IMG/VR virus record: IMGVR_UViG_3300007735_000666
Span: 1-35,655 of that record
Strand: one strand, 5' to 3'
Length of the DNA: 35,655 bases
Origin: a virus
Made by a program: the position numbers and the translations under genes
Notes under the pieces: generated by a model
Seen by the model: the letters and a program-made list of their open reading frames with translations, nothing else
What the model was told of the DNA's origin: nothing
Database searches by the model: none
Shown: in pieces, positions 22,958-29,266 of the stretch
Layout: the number at the start of each line of letters is the position of its first letter
Position numbering within the stretch: position 1 is the stretch's first letter

Positions 22958-24166
22958 ATGACCAGTCCCCACATTCTCTGCATTATGTCCCACTACACTG
23001 ACCCGGTGTTGTCTCTGAGGCGTCTTGAAATCAGCCGGGCAACACTGCTGCCGTCATTGGCAGCACAGACCCGAAAGCCCACACTGCACATTGTGGTGAG
23101 CCAGAATGACCCGCACCTGCAGGAACGGCTGGCAGGCTATGCTGGCACGGGCTGCGACTGCGTGGTCCTGTATCGGGACACATGGCGGCTGTACGGGGAG
23201 AATTGGCAGATCCCGGAAGGGCATTGCATCATCGGGCGTGTTGACGATGACGACGTTCTGCGGTCGGACTTCTGCGCTGTCGTGTATCACTGCGGGATGG
23301 TGCACAAAGAACGGGCGATTATCTGGCCTGTTGGGCTGGTGTATTGGCGTGGGCAGATGTTTCGCCTGGAGCATCGCGGGAATCAGTATCTGACGCTGAG
23401 CACGTCGAGGGGCATTGACCCGCACCACAAGGCACACGCGGTGATTCAACGGGAGTGGCGAAGTGTGCGAGCATCGTTGGAGCCTGGCTGGATCTGGGTA
23501 CGGCATGGGGATGCTGAGACCAGCACACTGCCGAAGTACAGGGCGACTGCTGCAGGTGCGTGGCAGTCAGACAAGTGGCCGGTGGATCTGGCGGCGGTCG
23601 ATGCAGCCATTGCCCCCAGCGGCGTTCCGTCTGCCGACTATCGCGAGCACGGGAAGCGAGCGCGAGGAATGCGCGTCAGTCAGTGGCTGTCGGTGTATGG
23701 ATCGGACAAGGTGAGCGTGCACAATTACGGGTCATTCTATGACGATTTATTTGCCCGACTGAAACCGCAGGCACTGCTGGAGATCGGGGTGTATCGTGGG
23801 GCGTCTCTGAGGGCGTGGCGGGCGGCTGGAGTGGCGAAGACGATCGGTGTGGACAGCGACCCGGCAACGGCGGCGCAGGGCCTGCATGTGCTGCTGGCGA
23901 CTATGCCGGGGCAGGCGTATGCAGTGGCGGAGCGTGTTGGGTTGCTTGACATCATCATTGACGACGGTTCCCACCTTTACCCGGATTACGTTGCAACGGC
24001 AGACGTGTTGTTTGATCAGCTGAGACCCGGCGGCGTGTACGTCATTGAGGACATCCAGACGCAGGACAGTGTGGACGCGCTGAGGCGGGATGGGTGGACC
24101 ATGGAAGACTGGCGGGAGTCCACTGGGCGTTACGATGATGTCATTGCGTGGAGGGTCAGGGAATGA
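22958..24166 (+). CDS. Glycosyltransferase-like / SAM-methyltransferase fusion
   Basis: A 402-residue, two-domain protein. Residues 1-200 resemble small glycosyltransferases: LPSLAAQTRKPTLHIVVSQND near the start and an acidic DDDD (96-99) in the place of a metal- and nucleotide-sugar-binding DxD. Residues 240-402 are a class I S-adenosyl-methionine methyltransferase: motif I LLEIGVYRGAS (about 273), DIIIDDGSHLYPD (about 331), and LRPGGVYVIEDI (about 355). This combination usually adds and methylates sugars on a cell-surface or phage target. It could modify host receptors, phage tail proteins or DNA. It is the first gene after the IbrA-EctC cassette, ten bases beyond it. Confidence 0.85.
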   Translation: MTSPHILCIMSHYTDPVLSLRRLEISRATLLPSLAAQTRKPTLHIVVSQNDPHLQERLAGYAGTGCDCVVLYRDTWRLYGENWQIPEGHCIIGRVDDDDVLRSDFCAVVYHCGMVHKERAIIWPVGLVYWRGQMFRLEHRGNQYLTLSTSRGIDPHHKAHAVIQREWRSVRASLEPGWIWVRHGDAETSTLPKYRATAAGAWQSDKWPVDLAAVDAAIAPSGVPSADYREHGKRARGMRVSQWLSVYGSDKVSVHNYGSFYDDLFARLKPQALLEIGVYRGASLRAWRAAGVAKTIGVDSDPATAAQGLHVLLATMPGQAYAVAERVGLLDIIIDDGSHLYPDYVATADVLFDQLRPGGVYVIEDIQTQDSVDALRRDGWTMEDWRESTGRYDDVIAWRVRE

Positions 24167-24414
24167 GACTGGACGTGTGGCTATTCGGTGGCCCTGAACA
24201 TTATCCGTCTGGTGGCATGCACGATCTGATCGGCAGGTATCCCAGCCCGGGCAGCGCAACAGCCGCAGCCGTGGAGGCAGAGCGGCAGGGGCGCGTGGAG
24301 TGGTGGCAGATTGTCAGCGCGACATGCGGCACAATACTGATGCAGTCAACATGCCTGCCATACGGTGGAGAGCGGATTTGCCCGCCCCCCGAAAAAAATA
24401 AAAAAACAGACTGA
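24163..24414 (+). CDS. Hypothetical small protein
   Basis: An 83-residue protein starting at an ATG overlapping the previous stop (ATGA). It has a Gly/Pro-rich start (LFGGPEHYPSGGMHDL) and a Pro/Lys-rich end (PPPEKNKKTD) over an A-rich stretch that continues as the upstream region of promoter P3. No family recognised. Confidence 0.6.
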   Translation: MRLDVWLFGGPEHYPSGGMHDLIGRYPSPGSATAAAVEAERQGRVEWWQIVSATCGTILMQSTCLPYGGERICPPPEKNKKTD

Positions 24415-24420
24415 ACGGGG

Positions 24421-24448
24421 TTGACATAGTTTGCCGATAGTGTATTCT
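24421..24448 (+). promoter_or_regulatory. Promoter P3 of the shared accessory family
   Basis: TTGACA (24421-24426), a 16-base spacer ending GCCGATAGTG, and TATTCT (24443-24448). An A-tract (24391-24409) upstream is a plausible UP element and overlaps the end of the previous gene. The predicted transcript start is near 24455. Confidence 0.8.
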
Positions 24449-24455
24449 ACACCCG

Positions 24456-24498
24456 TCGCGACTGAGGGGTTGCGAAACACAAACAACAAATCTGGGAG
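24456..24498 (+). promoter_or_regulatory. 5' leader hairpin and ribosome site, copy 3
   Basis: TCGCGAC (24456-24462) pairs with GTTGCGA (24469-24475), using one wobble pair, around the same TGAGGG loop. The stem sequence differs from copies 1 and 2 but pairing is kept, which argues for an RNA structure. GGGAG (24494-24498) is again seven bases before the ATG. Confidence 0.75.
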
Positions 24499-24505
24499 AT
24501 GAACG

Positions 24506-24751
24506 ATGAAACAGCTTGGAACAATTCTGCCAAACGCAAACACATTTCGACTGGCTGACAAGTTTGCAAAACGGAAAGCGGCTGAGCGTGAGGCGGTGGC
24601 GTCTGCATCATCAGAACTGCGGGGGACTGACCGCCGCGTTGTTGGTGGTGAAGTGCGATACTATGACACGACTGATCAGTATGCGATTGTGAGCCGTCAG
24701 GGGCGTGTTATTTGGTTTGCAGTAACGCCGCAAGGTGATTTCCGTATCTGA
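24506..24751 (+). CDS. Hypothetical protein of the P3 unit
   Basis: An 81-residue protein (starts MKQLGTILPNANTFRLAD) with a basic helix (KFAKRKAAEREAVASASSEL) and a beta-type C-terminal half (RVVGGEVRYYDTTDQYAIV) ending in GDFRI, a fragment also present in the first protein of the P2 unit. The start is fixed by the conserved GGGAG spacing. It is enclosed by its own promoter and terminator-like hairpin. No named family recognised. Confidence 0.7.
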   Translation: MKQLGTILPNANTFRLADKFAKRKAAEREAVASASSELRGTDRRVVGGEVRYYDTTDQYAIVSRQGRVIWFAVTPQGDFRI

Positions 24752-24765
24752 CACAACACAACACA

Positions 24766-24797
24766 GCCCCGCTGCAAGTGCGGCGGGGCATTTCGCG
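24766..24797 (+). terminator. Terminator-like hairpin after the P3 gene
   Basis: GCCCCGCTGC (24766-24775) pairs with GCGGCGGGGC (24780-24789) around AAGT, with one wobble pair, and is followed by ATTTCG. The preceding CAACACA matches the bases before the terminator of the P1 unit. The T-run is short, so termination may be partial. Confidence 0.7.
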
Positions 24798-24809
24798 GGA
24801 GGGTTGGCA

Positions 24810-24890
24810 ATGGTGCAAGATGTTATCGGCTGCCTGATTGCGGTTGTGTTTGGCGTGGTGGTGGCGTTTCAGTTTGGGAGTGAGTCATGA
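24810..24890 (+). CDS. Tiny membrane protein (26 aa)
   Basis: A 26-residue protein, too short for ordinary ORF calling, with a strong ribosome site (GGGAGGG) before its ATG. It is nearly all hydrophobic after a short start: IGCLIAVVFGVVVAFQFG is a single membrane span. Its stop overlaps the next start (ATGA), and the next protein is also a membrane protein. The pair could be holin- or antiholin-like or could block superinfection, but nothing here decides between them. Confidence 0.7.
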   Translation: MVQDVIGCLIAVVFGVVVAFQFGSES

Positions 24891-25084
24891 CGAATGAAGA
24901 AAAATGGTCTCTGCTGTGGAATCATGACGTGCAATTCGGATTCGTTTGCGGTGCGTTCGCCGGGGTGGCCGGTCTGGTCCTGATGTTTTTCGCGCTGGAC
25001 TGGTTCGCTCGCATCGTGACAGGCAGCCGTAAACAGCCACAACGGCAGCCGATTCGCGGACAGAATGGAGGGCGTGGCCAGTGA
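24887..25084 (+). CDS. Small single-span membrane protein
   Basis: A 65-residue protein with one hydrophobic segment (FVCGAFAGVAGLVLMFFALDWF, about residues 19-40) and a basic, Gln/Arg-rich tail (SRKQPQRQPIRGQNGG). It starts inside the previous stop. A positive C-terminal tail after a single span suggests the tail is cytoplasmic by the positive-inside rule. A membrane-disrupting or exclusion role is possible, but there is no specific motif. Confidence 0.7.
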   Translation: MTNEEKWSLLWNHDVQFGFVCGAFAGVAGLVLMFFALDWFARIVTGSRKQPQRQPIRGQNGGRGQ

Positions 25085-25320
25085 TGGACAAGCGACTGGA
25101 GATTGTCGAGCGGCTGAAGGAGCTTGAGGCGTTTTTGTGCGGTGGCAAACGCACGAAGCGCGAATGCTGCAATGCACTCGGGTACGCATACGAGCGGGCG
25201 TTTAGCCGGGATCTGGAGGACTTGGAAACGCTGGGGAGCGGCGTTGTGCGGGTTGTCGATCCCGGCAAGCGGTCGCAATACTACTGCCCACGGGCACGGG
25301 CGTTTTTCAGACACAAGTGA
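25084..25320 (+). CDS. Winged-helix-like hypothetical protein
   Basis: A 78-residue protein (starts MDKRLEIVERLKELEAF). It has a helical first part, KRTKRECCNALGYAYERAFSRDLEDLETLG, that resembles a winged-helix DNA-binding domain (helix, turn, recognition helix with RDLEDLETLG), and a beta-hairpin-like end (VVRVVDPGKRSQYYCPRA). A small transcription regulator is plausible. The ATG at 25084 overlaps the previous stop (TGATG), and a GTG at 25081 is an alternative. It is followed by the structured gene-free stretch. Confidence 0.65.
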   Translation: MDKRLEIVERLKELEAFLCGGKRTKRECCNALGYAYERAFSRDLEDLETLGSGVVRVVDPGKRSQYYCPRARAFFRHK

Positions 25321-25525
25321 GGCCCTTCGGGCGGCGGTAACGCTGTCCGGTCCCCTGGTCCTGCAGTCCGCACCACGAGCCTCGTGGGACTCCCGGTGAC
25401 TGCAGGGCCGGGGGCGAATACACAACAACAAACCACTGCAGCACAGCATCAGGCCCGCTGGCGGCTGATCCCCGCTGCGAATGATTCGCCGGTGGTTTTC
25501 ACACACTTAGACGAAAGACACGCAG
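25321..25525 (+). ncRNA. Structured gene-free stretch, RNA candidate
   Basis: No gene fits here, but strong hairpins do. GCCC and GGGC close a TTC loop right after the previous stop (around 25322-25332). The bases 25352-25368 pair with 25398-25414 over 17 bp with two wobble pairs, and enclose CCACGA/TCGTGG (25373-25378 with 25382-25387). A CA-rich linker (about 25415-25438) follows. Two shorter hairpins come later: ATCAG with CTGAT, and GCGAA with TTCGC. No promoter is obvious. It could be a leader for the gene at 25526, which has a weak ribosome site, or a processed RNA. Confidence 0.45.
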
Positions 25526-25795
25526 ATGAACGACAGATTTCTTGTGATGGCACGATTCTCAGTTGACGACATACCAATACTGGTGTGCGACACGCTTGAG
25601 GAGGCCAAGGCCATAGCCACGGCCATTGCCCGTGATCCCGCAGTATTGCTGACGACCTACGGCGGCGTTTTCCACGCACTGAGCATACATGAGCCTGATA
25701 TCGTCAATTTGGCTGCGACTACAGTGCTACGGCTGCAAGAGGGCAGGATCGTCGATGCGGTGTGTTGGACCATTATTCCGGGCGAACAGGAGTGA
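25526..25795 (+). CDS. Hypothetical protein, paralogue A
   Basis: An 89-residue protein (starts MNDRFLVMARFSVDDIP). It aligns with the next protein over its whole length, sharing ARF-x-x-DDIP, the VCD segment, a helix over a DP pair, and VLRL. The ribosome site is weak (GAAAG), unlike its paralogue, and it follows the structured stretch at 25321, which may control it. No family recognised. Confidence 0.7.
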   Translation: MNDRFLVMARFSVDDIPILVCDTLEEAKAIATAIARDPAVLLTTYGGVFHALSIHEPDIVNLAATTVLRLQEGRIVDAVCWTIIPGEQE

Positions 25796-25800
25796 ACGAG

Positions 25801-26097
25801 ATGACTGAGGTGTCTGAGATACGACGTGCGGACGATACTTATCTGGTCATCGCCAGATTCCCCTGCGACGATATCCCGCTGCAGGTGTGCGATAATCTGC
25901 ACGACGCGGAATCGTTGGCGGTGGTGGTCGCAAATGACCCTGAGCTGATTTTGCGCGACATGGCAGAGTCGTGGAAGGCGATGGGAAACGAGAAGCCGGA
26001 CGCGGGATGGTTGGCGTCGGTGATTGTGCTGCGATTGCTGGGTGGTGCGGTGCCGATCGAGCGAGTGGTAAACGCAGTACCACCGGAGGATGAGTGA
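25801..26097 (+). CDS. Hypothetical protein, paralogue B
   Basis: A 98-residue protein (starts MTEVSEIRRADDTYLV) that is a tandem duplicate of the protein at 25526: RADDTYLVIARFPCDDIP and VIVLRLLGG are aligned with NDRFLVMARFSVDDIP and TTVLRLQEG. The start at 25801 has AGGAG upstream, while a longer start would overlap the paralogue. Function unknown. Confidence 0.7.
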   Translation: MTEVSEIRRADDTYLVIARFPCDDIPLQVCDNLHDAESLAVVVANDPELILRDMAESWKAMGNEKPDAGWLASVIVLRLLGGAVPIERVVNAVPPEDE

Positions 26098-26474
26098 TGC
26101 CACGAACATCCACACGAATCCGCAGACTCGGGGAGCCTGTGCTGGTCCTGATGGACACCGACGACGATTGGCAGCCGGGCACGGTGACACACTGCATTGC
26201 AGCAGACCGCGATGCAGACTGGCTGTACGTGATTGAGCTGGAGTCAGGCGAGCGGGTGCGAGCGACGGCCAACCGGATCGGCTATCGGATGCCGTCAAAA
26301 GAGGTCGACCCCACACCCGAGGAAATCCGGCAGCGATGTTTGGAGATACAGGCCAAGTGGTCGGAGCTGGAGCGACTCAATCGCATGGGCACAAACGGAA
26401 GTCCGGTGGTTGAGGTGCAGGAGGTGCACAGGTGCCGAGCGTCATATTTAGGAGGGCTTGACTTTGAATTCTGA
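26097..26474 (+). CDS. Hypothetical protein with SH3-like N-terminal half
   Basis: A 125-residue protein starting at an ATG with GGAGGA six bases before it and overlapping the previous stop by one base. The first 60 residues form a small beta-barrel pattern (PVLVLMDTDDDWQPGTVTH then WLYVIELESGERVRA). The second half is helical (PTPEEIRQRCLEIQAKWSEL) and resembles a short element (IRxRCxxIQxxWSxxE) seen in other phage and bacterial hypotheticals. It overlaps the next gene by 11 bases. No function known. Confidence 0.6.
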   Translation: MPRTSTRIRRLGEPVLVLMDTDDDWQPGTVTHCIAADRDADWLYVIELESGERVRATANRIGYRMPSKEVDPTPEEIRQRCLEIQAKWSELERLNRMGTNGSPVVEVQEVHRCRASYLGGLDFEF

Positions 26475-26883
26475 AAACCACTGGATCGAGATTCCCGGAA
26501 CGCCGGTGGCACAGCCACGGCATCGCATTTCATCGCGTGGTGAATTCGTGCGGGTGTACATACCGAAAAGCCACCCGGTGCACGAGTACAAGCGGCGTAT
26601 CGCAGAGGCAACAAAATACTGGCCGGTGTTTACTGGTCCGGTGGCGGTGATCGTTATAGCGAAGTTTCCCATGCCTGCGAGCTGGAACAAGAAAAAACGA
26701 CTTGAGAAAGTGGACAAGCCACACGAGCAAAAGCCAGATCCGGACAATGTCAGCAAGGCCATTCTGGACGCGCTGAACGGCTGCTGGCGTGACGATTGCC
26801 AAGTATCCGACCTGTGGCTGCGGAAGCGATGGACAGACAGGGAAGAGGGTTTCACGTTATTACACATCGAGGAGGCGAAATGA
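26464..26883 (+). CDS. rusA: RusA-like Holliday junction resolvase
   Basis: A 139-residue endonuclease that cuts four-way junctions during phage recombination and replication. The conserved block KPDPDNVSKAILDALNG (about residues 90-106) and WRDDCQVSDLWLRKRW (about 108-123) carries the catalytic aspartates (Asp92, Asp94 and Asp110/111). The start is an uncommon TTG at 26464, chosen because GGAGGG ends seven bases earlier; a TTG at 26458 is too close. No in-frame ATG precedes the core domain. It lies in the recombination block with the CsrA-like and annealing proteins. Confidence 0.9.
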   Translation: MNSENHWIEIPGTPVAQPRHRISSRGEFVRVYIPKSHPVHEYKRRIAEATKYWPVFTGPVAVIVIAKFPMPASWNKKKRLEKVDKPHEQKPDPDNVSKAILDALNGCWRDDCQVSDLWLRKRWTDREEGFTLLHIEEAK

Positions 26884-27155
26884 AACGCAAAGTAACAGCA
26901 GTGGCAGCGGTCCCAATGGAGGCACCAAAGCCAGTCAAGGCGGTCAAGAAATTCCGCACGAATGCGGATGGCAACGGCGTGCTCACCTTGGGACGGAAGG
27001 CGCAGGAATCGGTTCTCATCCGGTGTGGCGATGTCACAATTGAGGTGGTGATGGTGGAGATACGCGGCGACCGGGCACGACTGGCATTCAGCGCACCGCG
27101 AGATGTTGAGATTCTCCGGGCCGAACTGGACGAAAGGGTGAGCCATGATGATTGA
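26880..27155 (+). CDS. CsrA-like translational regulator
   Basis: A 91-residue protein with a CsrA/RsmA domain from about residue 34: GVLTLGRKAQESVLI, then GDVTIEVVMVEIRGDRARLAFSAP, cut here only for description, then RDVEILRAELDERV. The Arg in LGRK and the Arg in EILRAEL line up with the two RNA-contact arginines of CsrA. CsrA dimers bind GGA in RNA loops and ribosome sites. Here a basic, 33-residue N-terminal extension precedes the domain, which is unusual. The start overlaps the rusA stop (ATGA). It could control phage or host messages; the ribosome sites of the leader family contain GGA. Confidence 0.85.
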   Translation: MKRKVTAVAAVPMEAPKPVKAVKKFRTNADGNGVLTLGRKAQESVLIRCGDVTIEVVMVEIRGDRARLAFSAPRDVEILRAELDERVSHDD

Positions 27156-27342
27156 CAGACGATTGGTCAAGCGGCTGCATGCAATGCAGCCCGGCGAACG
27201 GCTGATATTGCCCGCAAGGTATTCATCAGAAGTGAACGTGCGGAATCTGCTGGCGGCGGCGGGTGCTCAAACGTGGGATCTGGTGGAAATAATCGACGCA
27301 AAGAAACGCAGCCGGTGGATGGTCGGGAGGGTGGAGCCATGA
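27145..27342 (+). CDS. Hypothetical small basic protein
   Basis: A 65-residue protein (starts MMIDRRLVKRLHAMQPG) with a GAAAGGG ribosome site upstream and an 11-base overlap with the previous gene. The second ATG at 27148 is an equally good start. It is basic, with a beta-type end (WDLVEIIDAKKRSRWMVG). No family recognised. Confidence 0.6.
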   Translation: MMIDRRLVKRLHAMQPGERLILPARYSSEVNVRNLLAAAGAQTWDLVEIIDAKKRSRWMVGRVEP

Positions 27343-27548
27343 GTGCGGAAATGCTTCTGCGAATAACCTGCGACTATTGTGACACGCAAATCCTGTTGCC
27401 TGTGCGTGAGGCCGTCGACGGTGCTGAGGTGCTGCAGCAGGTGCGGCAGCATTCGTGGACCGAAAGGGCGGACGGCCACAGCCTCCAGCATTTGTGCCCG
27501 TGTTGCGTGGAGGTGCTGGAGGATCAGGAGGGAAAGGGAACGCAGTGA
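27339..27548 (+). CDS. Small zinc-ribbon-like protein
   Basis: A 69-residue protein starting at an ATG that overlaps the previous stop. Two cysteine pairs (CDYC near residue 11 and CPCC near residue 52) could bind zinc, with a helical segment between them (AEVLQQVRQHSWTER). It resembles other small phage zinc ribbons, but I cannot name a family. It lies just before two replication/recombination genes. Confidence 0.6.
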   Translation: MSAEMLLRITCDYCDTQILLPVREAVDGAEVLQQVRQHSWTERADGHSLQHLCPCCVEVLEDQEGKGTQ

Positions 27549-27829
27549 GATACACGGAATACGACTGTCAAGACCCGTGGCACGACGTGGACAATGCAGC
27601 GACACACGCGACGGATTTCAAAGCATTCCGGGAACAATACCCGCGACGAATACAGGCCACACCAGAGCAGACTGCACGAGCGGATGCACTGGTGGCAAGT
27701 TGGCGGGCTGAGACAGACAGGACGCTGCAGAGAATCGAAGCAATGCAGCGGCACAACAGAGAACGTGAGGCGGTCAGTGTGGTGCTGACTGCGGATCTTG
27801 TACGGGCGTTTTTGGAGGGGTTAAGATGA
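27545..27829 (+). CDS. Hypothetical helical protein
   Basis: A 94-residue protein read from a GTG that overlaps the previous stop. The start shows YTEYDCQDPWHDVD, and the rest is a long charged helix (ARADALVASWRAETDRTL then AMQRHNREREAVSV). No motif recognised. It overlaps the next gene start by four bases (ATGA), so it is translationally coupled to the annealing-protein candidate. Confidence 0.55.
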   Translation: MRYTEYDCQDPWHDVDNAATHATDFKAFREQYPRRIQATPEQTARADALVASWRAETDRTLQRIEAMQRHNREREAVSVVLTADLVRAFLEGLR

Positions 27830-28830
27830 CGAAGAACACGATGATCACAGTGGACGCAGCGAGGGCAGCCGGACAGGCGTTGAAACAGGTTGCCACCAGC
27901 CTGCAGGGGCTGGCAGAACGTGAGGCGGTTGAGGGTGCGCTGGTCGTGTCATTTGAGCGGCTGGCACTGATCGGGCAGATGTCAGCGGTGCTGAACCAAC
28001 CACAGGTTGAGGCAATGATTCTGCAGGCCGGTCGCGAGTTCGGCGCGTATGAAATCGCGGAAATGCGGGATCGGTCGATGCCTGACGCGGTGGTGATTGC
28101 GGCGGCGAAGTCTGCACTGTTGAAAGGGTACCTGTTGGCCGATGCAGCGGGGCCACACTTTACCGTCATTGCAGGCAAGGGGAATCAGGCGACGGCGATG
28201 ATTAAAGAAGCCGGGCACCGCTACAGGCTGGCACAGTCTGGATGCACTGACATTCGAGTGACTGCCTGCGGGTTGGGAATGAGACCGCGACCGAACGCTG
28301 CGGGGAAATTCGACATGCTGGTGGCTGGGTCTGCATCATGCACGCACAAGGGCAAGACGGTCACGGTCGAGCGTCCACGGGATTTGCCGTATGCCCTGCC
28401 GTGCTACGAATCCGATGGGCCGGACGGTCACGAAGCGAAAGCACGGCGGCGACTGCTGCGGGATCTGTGGGCGGCGGTGTCCGGTGAGTTTGCGTTGGAT
28501 TCCGAGGACGAAATCGAGACCGTGCAACCGGTCGTCATTGACAGCACAGCAACACGCATTCCGGACAACGACATCAGCCCACAGGCACTGTATGACGGCA
28601 CACGGTCCGAGCTGGTGGCGTATATGTCGGGCATCAAAGATGAGTCCGCACGCATGGCCTACAGTATGGTGCTGGACCTGATTGCAGAGGCCACAGACGC
28701 GGCGGCACTGCGAGCACGAAAGGACACGGACATCGTGCCGACGCTGCGACAGTTGCAGGTCAGCAAGCGAATCGGCGAAACCACACTGAAACTCATGGAA
28801 CAGCGGTGTGCTGTACTGGAGGCCGCGTGA
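27826..28830 (+). CDS. Putative recombination / single-strand annealing protein
   Basis: A 334-residue protein in the recombination block. Helical N-terminal and C-terminal parts flank a central region with KGYLLADAAGPHFTVIAGKG and AMIKEAGHRYRLAQSGC. Such a run (AGN..LTKEG then a glycine-rich strand region) occurs in phage RecT- or ERF-like annealing proteins. A block with ARRRLLRDLWAAVSGEFAL also fits the helical core of this group. It lies after rusA and the CsrA-like gene. The start overlaps the previous stop. The assignment is by pattern and context only, and other DNA-metabolism roles remain possible. Confidence 0.5.
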   Translation: MTKNTMITVDAARAAGQALKQVATSLQGLAEREAVEGALVVSFERLALIGQMSAVLNQPQVEAMILQAGREFGAYEIAEMRDRSMPDAVVIAAAKSALLKGYLLADAAGPHFTVIAGKGNQATAMIKEAGHRYRLAQSGCTDIRVTACGLGMRPRPNAAGKFDMLVAGSASCTHKGKTVTVERPRDLPYALPCYESDGPDGHEAKARRRLLRDLWAAVSGEFALDSEDEIETVQPVVIDSTATRIPDNDISPQALYDGTRSELVAYMSGIKDESARMAYSMVLDLIAEATDAAALRARKDTDIVPTLRQLQVSKRIGETTLKLMEQRCAVLEAA

Positions 28831-29150
28831 ACGTGAAAACTTGCAGCCTGCGAATTGTCGTGAATCCGCAGGGCCAGCCCACACTGCAGTTTCGTGCACG
28901 GCGATTGATTGCAGGGGCGTCTGGGCTGATTGACGCCGGTTGGTATGAATGGGAATCGGTCCCGGTGATTGATGATGTCGAGGTCAGGGCAACAGGAGGG
29001 CGTCATACGTGCAGGCAGATTTACAGCGGGTTGAGTGGCTGCGCCAACACGGATGGCGAGTCGAGGGAGAGGCCGTCATTGAAGGGCAGCCAGTCCGATG
29101 GATTGAATGCGGCGTCTGCAGTGCCTGGCTGCGGGTCGTGGACGGTTTGA
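28827..29150 (+). CDS. Hypothetical protein, overlapping its downstream neighbour
   Basis: A 107-residue reading frame from a GTG overlapping the previous stop. The first 60 residues look like a real beta-type protein (TCSLRIVVNPQGQPTL then LIDAGWYEWESVPVIDD). The last 47 residues (from about HTCRQIYSGLSG) lie over the next gene and look less protein-like. It may be a true dual-frame overlap, or the real end may be shorter after a sequence error. Confidence 0.5.
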   Translation: MNVKTCSLRIVVNPQGQPTLQFRARRLIAGASGLIDAGWYEWESVPVIDDVEVRATGGRHTCRQIYSGLSGCANTDGESRERPSLKGSQSDGLNAASAVPGCGSWTV

Positions 29151-29266
29151 TTTTGTGGCATGGTGCCGAGGATGAGACGTGGAATGACTTTGTTCAGGCT
29201 CAGACCAAACCAGCGAAGTCTGGGCCGAAATTGCGATCACTATTTGGAGACGATGATGATGACTGA
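29009..29266 (+). CDS. Hypothetical protein with acidic tail
   Basis: An 85-residue protein read from a GTG with GGAGGG eight bases upstream, which is the best signal in this stretch. It has a regular strand-rich pattern (VEWLRQHGWRVEGEAVI then GVCSAWLRVVDG) and an Asp5 end, whose bases also form the starts of the next gene. It overlaps the previous frame by 142 bases. No family recognised. Confidence 0.6.
   Translation: MQADLQRVEWLRQHGWRVEGEAVIEGQPVRWIECGVCSAWLRVVDGLILWHGAEDETWNDFVQAQTKPAKSGPKLRSLFGDDDDD

Noticed and set aside
25321-25525. tRNA or self-splicing intron in the structured stretch
   Set aside because: No T-loop GTTCGA signature, no anticodon arm layout, and no intron core motifs were found; the long stem does not fit a cloverleaf.
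16505-25525. Integrase, repressor or attachment site in the accessory region
   Set aside because: No recombinase motif (Arg-His-Arg-Tyr or serine recombinase start), no clear CI-like repressor and no direct repeats typical of att sites were seen, so lysogeny is not supported from this window.
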